A stretch of DNA of 10,956 nucleotides from Chloroflexota bacterium (GTDB taxonomy: Bacteria; Chloroflexota; UBA6077; CF-72): positions 1 to 10,956 of the forward strand of contig JAFAPL010000234.1 of the NCBI GenBank assembly GCA_019247135.1, in the 5' to 3' direction. Made by a program: the position numbers and the translations under genes. Positions 6,612 through 10,956 of this stretch are shown here, one piece after another. Each line of letters begins with the position of its first letter. Positions within the stretch are counted from its first letter, which is position 1. The notes beneath the pieces are model-generated. The model ran no database searches and was not told where the DNA came from. It was given only the letters and a program-made list of their open reading frames with translations.

Positions 6612-7714
6612 TACAGCAACTGCGTAGTGCCGTCCTGGCGCAGTCGAGCGACGATCATTCGCACGTCTTGCGCGCGGTCGCGCGGGCAGACGAAGACCGC
6701 GTCGGCGGTCTCAACCACCACGAGATCGCTCACGCCAACCAGCGCGACCGTGCGGCCGTCGGCGTACACCAGATTGTCTCGGCTGTCCACGGCCAAGGCC
6801 TGACCGCGGCCAAGGCCGACGTTGCCCTCGCGATCACGCGCGGCAAGCTCCCAAAGCTCGGCCCAGCTGCCGATGTCGCTCCACCCGAAGCGCGCGGGAA
6901 TGGTCGCGACGTTGGACGCTTTCTCCATGATGCCGACGTCGATCGTTTCGCGAGGGGCATCTGGATACACCTCATCGATCCGCTCTAGCGGAGCTTCGGC
7001 CAGAGCCTCGTAAATTCGCGGCTGGAGCATCCTGAAGGCGTCCAGTAGAGTCGTGTTCTTCCACACGAAAACGCCGGGATTCCACAGGTAATCGCCGCTG
7101 TCGAGGTACGCCTGTGCGGTGACGAGGTCAGGTTTTTCGACGAACCGGACAACCTCGTACACCTGCATCCCACGAATGTCACGAAGCAGTCGGCCACGTT
7201 GAATGTAGCCGTACCCGGTCGCGGGGAAGCGCGGTTCGATTCCGGTTGTGACCAGGTGCGAGCCCCACGACGCGGCCTGGAGCGCCGCGGCGAGCGTGCG
7301 TCGGAACTCATCGTCCTCGGTGATGTACGCGTCGGCGTGTACCGATGCCCAGGTCGCATCGGGCGCGCGTGCCCGCACGTGCAACGCGGCGAGGAGCAAT
7401 GCCGCCGCCGTGCCGCGCCGGGTCGGCTCGACGACGATGCTCGACGCGGGGAGCTCCGGTAACTGCGCCCGCAGATCTTCGGCGTGCGAGCGCTCGGTCA
7501 CGATCAGAATGCGCTCTGGCGGGACGAGCGGCAGGAGTCGGTCGACGGTCTGCTGGATCATCGATCGCTCGCCGCTCAGGGTAAGCAGCTGCTTTGGCCG
7601 GTGCCCGCGACTGAGCGGCCACAAACGCGTGCCCTCGCCACCTGCCAGGACGGCGATGTGCGCCTGTGGCGGGACGGTCAAACCGTCAGCCACGTCCGTC
7701 ACGGAAGAACGCAT
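6611..7714 (-). CDS. manC: Mannose-1-phosphate guanylyltransferase (short form, no isomerase domain)
   Basis: The enzyme makes GDP-mannose from mannose-1-phosphate and GTP, feeding cell-surface glycan synthesis. From ATG 7714 the product is 367 aa. Motifs are LAGGEGTRLWPLSR (residues 23-36, nucleotide binding), PKQ (40-42), VEPTRRGTAAAL (about 95-106), ATGYGYI, VRFVEKPD, YLWNPGVFVWK, a GIMEKASNVATIPARFGWSDIGSW block and the C-terminal VVETADAVFVCPRDRAQDVR. It ends without the cupin phosphomannose-isomerase domain of longer ManC proteins. The usual P(A/S)DH metal-site motif reads HADAY (126-130), keeping the Asp but not the His. The start is uncertain: ATG 7714 overlaps the upstream epimerase gene by 29 nt, while GTG 7702, GTG 7693 or TTG 7681 would be nearer the conserved core. 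An ATG at 7786 is too far upstream. Overlap with the epimerase implies co-transcription. Confidence 0.9.
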   Translation of the reverse strand: MRSSVTDVADGLTVPPQAHIAVLAGGEGTRLWPLSRGHRPKQLLTLSGERSMIQQTVDRLLPLVPPERILIVTERSHAEDLRAQLPELPASSIVVEPTRRGTAAALLLAALHVRARAPDATWASVHADAYITEDDEFRRTLAAALQAASWGSHLVTTGIEPRFPATGYGYIQRGRLLRDIRGMQVYEVVRFVEKPDLVTAQAYLDSGDYLWNPGVFVWKNTTLLDAFRMLQPRIYEALAEAPLERIDEVYPDAPRETIDVGIMEKASNVATIPARFGWSDIGSWAELWELAARDREGNVGLGRGQALAVDSRDNLVYADGRTVALVGVSDLVVVETADAVFVCPRDRAQDVRMIVARLRQDGTTQLL

Positions 7715-8615
7715 ACGTCTCGGCCAGTCCCCTGGGGAGTGGCATCTTTGCTTCCCAGCCGAGGGTTTCCCGCGCTTTGGTCGCATTCAGGACGATGCGC
7801 ACGACGTCGCCTTTGCGGCCGGGACCGAACTGTGGCTGATGTGTGTAGCCGGAGACTTCGGCCATCTCGTCGAAGATCGTCCGGATCGATGTTTCGCGGC
7901 CCGTGCCGATATTGAAGGCCTCGCCGGAGCCGCGTTCGAGCGCTGCGATGTTGGCCGTGACACAGTCGCCGACGTAGACGAAGTCGCGCGTTTGCTCTCC
8001 GGTGCCGTCGATGGTCACGGGCTGGTCCTTCGCCATGCGCGTCGCGAAGACGGCGACAACAGCGCCCTCTTCGCGCACGCCCTGGCGCGGGCCGTAAATG
8101 TTGGCGTAGCGCAGCACCGTGTAATCCAACCCGAACGTTCGCTTGTAGACGCCTAGCCATGCTTCGAGGGCAGCTTTGCTGGCGCCGTATGGCGACAGGG
8201 GCCGAGCGGCCGCAGTTTCGGCGACTGGCAGATCGTCCGGCTCGCCGTACATGGCGCCGCCCGACGAGATGTAGATGAACTTCTTGACTCCGTGCGCCGC
8301 TGACAGGCGCAGCAGGTTGAGTCCGCCGAGCACGTTGACGCTCGCGTCGTACACGGGGTCGGTCAGTGACGTGGGGACGTTCGCCTGCGCGGCGTGGTGG
8401 TCGACCACGTCCGGTTGGAAATCCTTGAAGACCTCTTCCAGGGCTGGATCTCGAATGTCGTACTGGAAGAGCTTGACGTTGGGGTTGAGGTTTGCGCGGT
8501 TGCCCGTCGAGAGGTCGTCGATGACGGCGACTTCATGGCCGGCCTTGAGGTTGAGAAAACCGTCGGCGACGTGCGAGCCGATGAACCCAGCACCGCCCGT
8601 GACGAGGATTCGCAC
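7686..8615 (-). CDS. NAD-dependent nucleotide-sugar epimerase/dehydratase (extended SDR, UDP-glucose 4-epimerase-like)
   Basis: The 309-aa protein starts at GTG 8615 with MRILVTGGAGFIGSH, the Rossmann GxxGxxG (residues 7-13). Other family landmarks are DDLSTGN (33-39), DIRD (53-56), HHAAQANVPTSLTDP (about 73-87), SSGGAMYG (117-124), SPYGASK with catalytic Tyr-143 and Lys-147, RYANIYGPRQG (169-179), TRDFVYVGD and AFNIGTG. This is the common bacterial/archaeal GalE-like subgroup, whose members act on UDP- or other NDP-sugars. The residue that is the catalytic Ser/Thr in E. coli GalE appears here as Gly-119, within SSGG, as is usual in this subgroup. The gene overlaps manC, so a role in making surface or lipid-linked sugars fits; whether the substrate is a UDP- or GDP-sugar cannot be told. 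The symbol galE is therefore withheld. No ribosome binding site precedes the GTG. Confidence 0.88.
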   Translation of the reverse strand: MRILVTGGAGFIGSHVADGFLNLKAGHEVAVIDDLSTGNRANLNPNVKLFQYDIRDPALEEVFKDFQPDVVDHHAAQANVPTSLTDPVYDASVNVLGGLNLLRLSAAHGVKKFIYISSGGAMYGEPDDLPVAETAAARPLSPYGASKAALEAWLGVYKRTFGLDYTVLRYANIYGPRQGVREEGAVVAVFATRMAKDQPVTIDGTGEQTRDFVYVGDCVTANIAALERGSGEAFNIGTGRETSIRTIFDEMAEVSGYTHQPQFGPGRKGDVVRIVLNATKARETLGWEAKMPLPRGLAETYAFFRDGRG

Positions 8616-8620
8616 GGTGA

Positions 8621-8626
8621 AGTCTA
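8621..8626 (-). promoter_or_regulatory. Possible -10 box (TAGACT) directly upstream of the epimerase start
   Basis: On the minus strand TAGACT is followed by TCACC and then the GTG start at 8615. No Shine-Dalgarno sequence is present. This suggests a leaderless or nearly leaderless transcript starting the epimerase-manC unit separately from pyrG. No convincing -35 box was found. Inference only. Confidence 0.35.
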
Positions 8627-8707
8627 CAGTGGCCCGATTCTCGAGGGGCTACGCCCTTGAACCCAAACTAGGGACTTTCAAGGGGCCAGGCCCCTTGCAC
8701 CCGCTGA

Positions 8708-8849
8708 GGGGATTTCAAGGGGTGTGCCCCTTCGACCCTACGGGGATTTTCAAGAGGGTGTGCCCCTTCGACCCTACGGGGATTTTCAAGGGGGTGTGCC
8801 CCTTCGACCCTACGGGGATTTTCAAGGGGGTGTGCCCCTTCGACCCTAC
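8708..8849. repeat. Four near-identical tandem copies (34-36 nt period) within the hairpin array
   Basis: Units 8708-8741 (34 nt), 8742-8777, 8778-8813 and 8814-8849 (36 nt each) sit directly head to tail without spacers. The last two are identical. The one before differs by a single G-to-A in the left stem arm, and the first lacks two bases. All share the tail TTCGACCCTAC, absent from the outer copies, so they probably arose by local duplication of one diverged unit. Confidence 0.93.
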
Positions 8850-8856
8850 GGGGATT

Positions 8857-8879
8857 TTCAAGGGGCTCCGCCCCTTGAA
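8857..8879. repeat. Perfect hairpin, array unit nearest the pyrG stop
   Basis: TTCAAGGGG (8857-8865) pairs perfectly with CCCCTTGAA (8871-8879) around the loop CTCCG. On the pyrG strand it begins about 15 nt after the stop codon, where it could stabilise the mRNA 3' end or slow polymerase. It lacks a following T-tract. Confidence 0.75.
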
Positions 8880-8894
8880 CCCTCGGAGAGAACG

Positions 8895-10592
8895 TTAGTC
8901 CGCGGCGGCGGCGTGGAGCGGGGGCTCGTCGGTGACGGCGACGCCGTCGAGTGGCAGTTGCTCGCCCGCCAGTTCTGCCGCCGCGCCGACAAAATCACGG
9001 AACAGCGGGTGCGGCCGGTTCGGTCGGCTCTTGAGCTCGGGGTGAAACTGACTACCCAACATGAATGGGTGGTCCCGCAGCTCGGCGATCTCCACCAGGC
9101 GCCCATCCGGCGACGTGCCCGAGTACACCAGCCCTGCATCCCCGAGCATCTCGCGAAACGTGTTGTTGAACTCGTAACGATGCCGATGCCGTTCGAACAC
9201 GATCGGCTCGTCGTACGCCAGCGCCGCGCGAGTTCCCGGCTTCAACGCACACGGGTAGACCCCGAGTCGCATCGTCGCGCCCATCTCCTCGACATCGCGC
9301 TGCTCAGGCAACAGATCGATGACCGGGTACCGGGTGAAGAGGTTGAACTCGGTCGAATTCGCCTCGGCAGACTCCATCACCTGGCGCGCGAACTCGATAC
9401 ACAGCACCTGCATGCCCAGGCACAACCCGAGATATGGAACCTTGTTCTGGCGCGCAAACCGCGCAGCGCGGATCTTGCCTTCCACGCCCCGATAGCCGAA
9501 GCCGCCGGGGACGATGATCCCGTGCAGGCCTTCGAGGACGCGTTCGCCTTCGTCCTCTGCCTGCTCGAGCAATTGCGAGTCGATCCATTTGATCACTGGC
9601 TTGCGGTTGTGACTCCAGGCCGCGTGATAGATCGCTTCGCGCACCGAGATATACGCGTCCTGCAGCTCCACGTACTTACCGACGACGCCGATCACGACCT
9701 CGTCCTTGACCGTTCGCGAGCGGTGTACGAGCTCGCGCCACCCTTCGAGGTCGGCCGGCCCACTTGCGAGACGCAGCCGCTCGACGATGTAGTCACCCAG
9801 GCCCGCCTCTTCGAGAATGAGCGGCACGCTGTAGATCGTGTCCGCCGTTTCCAGCGGCACGACCGCGCGTCGGTCGACGTCGCAAAACAGTGCGATTTTG
9901 TCGCGCGTGTCATCTGGGACCGGATAGTCGGAGCGTGCGCAGATCACGTCAGGCTGGATACCGATCGACCGGAGCTCCTTGACGCTGTGCTGTGTCGGCT
10001 TGGTCTTCAGCTCACCAGTCGCACCGACGTACGGAAGCAGAGTCACGTGTACGAACAGCGTTCGGTCTGGCTCCAGCTCGCGGTGGATCTGCCGCAGTGC
10101 CTCGAGGAACGGCTGACACTCGATGTCTCCGACGGTGCCGCCGACTTCAGCGATGATGACGTCGGCGTTCGTGGCGCGTGCGACACGCTCGATACGGTCT
10201 TTGATCTCGTTCGTTACGTGCGGAACCACCTGGATCGTGCCGCCGAGGAAGTCGCCGCGGCGTTCGCGCGCGATCACCGCCGAGTACACGGCACCAGTGG
10301 TCACGTTCGATGCGCGCGTCAGGTTCTCGTCGATGAAGCGCTCGTAATGGCCCAGGTCGAGGTCAGTCTCAGCACCGTCGTCGGTGACGAAGACCTCGCC
10401 ATGCTGGTAGGGCGACATCGTGCCGGGATCGACGTTGATGTAGGGGTCGAGTTTGAGAATGCACACGGAGATGCCGCGTGCCTTGAGCAGTCGCCCGATC
10501 GAGGCGACCGTGATGCCCTTACCTACCGACGAAACAACCCCACCTGAGACGAAGATGTACTTCGTTGCTCTTGCCGGTCCCGTGTGATCCAC
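8895..10592 (-). CDS. pyrG: CTP synthase (glutamine-hydrolysing)
   Basis: CTP synthase aminates UTP to CTP using ATP and glutamine, the last step of pyrimidine nucleotide synthesis. The synthetase domain opens with [18 protein letters not shown] (residues 11-28, P-loop), then [15 protein letters not shown] and [10 protein letters not shown]. The C-terminal class-I amidotransferase domain starts near residue 307 ([10 protein letters not shown]). It carries PGGFGYRG (362-369), the nucleophile Cys-391 in GLCLGMQ, and His-517 and Glu-519 in SQFHPE. GTG 10592 gives 565 aa and places nine residues before the conserved KYIF, matching the family N-terminus. The frame stays open upstream to an ATG at 10889, but that extra sequence is unlike CTP synthase and lies opposite the lipoprotein gene. 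A C-terminal tail of about 25 residues after the amidotransferase core is slightly longer than usual. It is transcribed alone or with the epimerase unit downstream, from which the hairpin array separates it. Confidence 0.97.
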   Translation of the reverse strand: MDHTGPARATKYIFVSGGVVSSVGKGITVASIGRLLKARGISVCILKLDPYINVDPGTMSPYQHGEVFVTDDGAETDLDLGHYERFIDENLTRASNVTTGAVYSAVIARERRGDFLGGTIQVVPHVTNEIKDRIERVARATNADVIIAEVGGTVGDIECQPFLEALRQIHRELEPDRTLFVHVTLLPYVGATGELKTKPTQHSVKELRSIGIQPDVICARSDYPVPDDTRDKIALFCDVDRRAVVPLETADTIYSVPLILEEAGLGDYIVERLRLASGPADLEGWRELVHRSRTVKDEVVIGVVGKYVELQDAYISVREAIYHAAWSHNRKPVIKWIDSQLLEQAEDEGERVLEGLHGIIVPGGFGYRGVEGKIRAARFARQNKVPYLGLCLGMQVLCIEFARQVMESAEANSTEFNLFTRYPVIDLLPEQRDVEEMGATMRLGVYPCALKPGTRAALAYDEPIVFERHRHRYEFNNTFREMLGDAGLVYSGTSPDGRLVEIAELRDHPFMLGSQFHPELKSRPNRPHPLFRDFVGAAAELAGEQLPLDGVAVTDEPPLHAAAAD

Positions 10593-10600
10593 GGGCTTAC

Positions 10601-10609
10601 AGAGTAGCA
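10601..10609 (-). promoter_or_regulatory. Possible extended -10 promoter element upstream of pyrG
   Basis: On the minus strand TGC-TACTCT fits an extended -10 pattern (TGN then TANNNT). It ends eight bases before the GTG start at 10592, so transcription would begin at or next to the start codon. No Shine-Dalgarno sequence is visible. It lies in the 68-nt gap shared with the divergent lipoprotein gene. No clear -35 box was found. Confidence 0.4.
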
Positions 10610-10660
10610 GTCCGCGCCCGGGTGCCACACGCTTTTGCGCCGGTGCACAATTGCGCTGGA

Positions 10661-10956
10661 ATGCTCCGCCGCCTTGGCATTGCCGCGCTCCTGCTCGCCG
10701 CTTGTCAAGCGCCTGCACCCCAAGCTCCACCTCCACCGGCAAGTCCGACGGCACTTCCGAGCATTGCTCCGACGCTGCCGCCAACGCCAACAGCAGTCCC
10801 AACACTTGCGCCGACGGCCACACCGATCCCACCAAGCCCGACTGTTGCGCCGACCGTGGTCCCGACGCTCCCGCCGACACCCACGCCAATGCCAGAGCCC
10901 GACGCTACGCCTGATCCCACGCGCGCCGAACAACAGCACTATTGCGACACTGCCGC
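10661..10956 (+). CDS. Lipoprotein with Pro/Thr-rich linker, 3'-truncated by window edge
   Basis: The frame from ATG 10661 stays open to the window end (98 complete codons). [15 protein letters not shown] is a textbook lipoprotein signal: two arginines, a hydrophobic core and the lipobox LAAC with Cys-15 as the lipidated residue. Residues 16-87 are almost entirely Pro, Thr, Ala, Ser and Val in patterns such as PPTPT, the flexible surface linker common in Chloroflexota extracellular proteins. A more ordinary sequence ([11 protein letters not shown]) begins at residue 88 and holds a second Cys at 95, probably the start of a folded domain beyond the window. The function is not recognisable. It diverges from pyrG with a 68-nt gap. 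The strong signal peptide makes this frame more credible than the other open frames over the same DNA, which are low-complexity artefacts of the same GC-rich repeats. Confidence 0.8.
   Translation, partial: MLRRLGIAALLLAACQAPAPQAPPPPASPTALPSIAPTLPPTPTAVPTLAPTATPIPPSPTVAPTVVPTLPPTPTPMPEPDATPDPTRAEQQHYCDTA

Larger units (their letters stand above)
8636..8890. repeat. Array of about seven GC-rich hairpin repeat units
   Basis: Nearly all of the 279-nt gap between the pyrG stop and the epimerase start is made of related units beginning about 8636, 8671, 8708, 8742, 8778, 8814 and 8850. Each has a GATTTTC-like lead, a stem arm AAGGGG, a four- or five-base loop and the arm CCCCTT, then a GACCC or AACCC tail. 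The outer units keep longer stems: the last forms a perfect nine-base-pair stem, the first seven pairs with one G-T, the second CAAGGGG/CCCCTTG. Loops differ (CTACG, CCAGG, TGTG or GTGTG, CTCCG). No T-tract follows any stem on either strand, so these are not standard terminators. They look like a dispersed intergenic hairpin repeat (REP-like) that has accumulated here. The region contains no gene I can support. Confidence 0.9.

Noticed and set aside
8636..8890. Possible CRISPR array (36-nt units, palindromic)
   Set aside because: Units are directly tandem with no spacers, and no cas gene is present.
8275..8898. Plus-strand 207-codon frame with GVCPFDPTGIFK-type repeats
   Set aside because: Half of it lies antisense to the epimerase and the rest is translated hairpin array; the repeats follow from a unit length divisible by three.
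8724..10547. 607-codon open frame on the plus strand, opposite pyrG
   Set aside because: It mirrors the pyrG reading frame in GC-rich DNA. The protein has no recognisable domain, begins in the hairpin array, and pyrG on the other strand is unmistakable.
10593..10889. 99-residue N-terminal extension of CTP synthase
   Set aside because: The extra residues are unlike the family, lack other motifs and lie opposite a gene with a clear lipoprotein signal. GTG 10592 fits the family N-terminus.
10705..10920. Gly/Val-rich 71-codon frame on the minus strand
   Set aside because: It is the reverse complement of the Pro/Thr codons of the lipoprotein linker.

Overview
The window is high-GC bacterial chromosome (roughly mid-60s % GC by eye) carrying mostly housekeeping genes, densely packed. 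No phage, transposase, CRISPR, rRNA or tRNA gene was seen. The best lineage guess is Chloroflexota or a close relative such as Dormibacterota. It rests on a lipoprotein with a long Pro/Thr linker, the archaeal/cyanobacterial-type (UPF0284/TIGR00303) CobT, separate SecD and SecF, several gene starts that look leaderless, and an intergenic array of GC-rich hairpins. This is inference from style; no marker gene fixes the lineage.

Left edge, minus strand (1-1046): the N-terminal 348 codons of a multi-membrane-span glycosyltransferase that runs off the window. Its ATG shares the palindromic CATG with the ATG of cobS, which is read the other way.

Centre, plus strand (1045-6577): six head-to-tail genes that overlap or nearly touch, so probably one transcript: cobS, a UPF0284-type cobT, def (peptide deformylase), a class-I glutamine-amidotransferase-fold hydrolase, secD and secF. 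cobS and cobT make the last steps of cobamide nucleotide-loop assembly. def acts on nascent proteins, and secD/secF power late steps of Sec export. The cluster ends in a hairpin shared with the convergent genes on its right.

Right, minus strand (8615 to 6611): an extended-SDR nucleotide-sugar epimerase followed by an overlapping mannose-1-phosphate guanylyltransferase, a two-gene unit for activated sugars. Upstream of it (8636-8890) is an array of about seven hairpin units. Four are near-identical tandem copies, three of them exactly 36 nt apart. Beyond it lies pyrG (CTP synthase, minus strand, 10592 to 8895).

Right edge, plus strand (10661-10956): the N-terminus of a lipoprotein with a clear lipobox and a Pro/Thr-rich linker, cut by the window end.

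No wholly new system is evident. The items most worth following are the tandem hairpin array, the apparent leaderless minus-strand starts, the archaeal-type CobT fused by overlap to cobS, and the zero-spacing divergent start of cobS and the glycosyltransferase.
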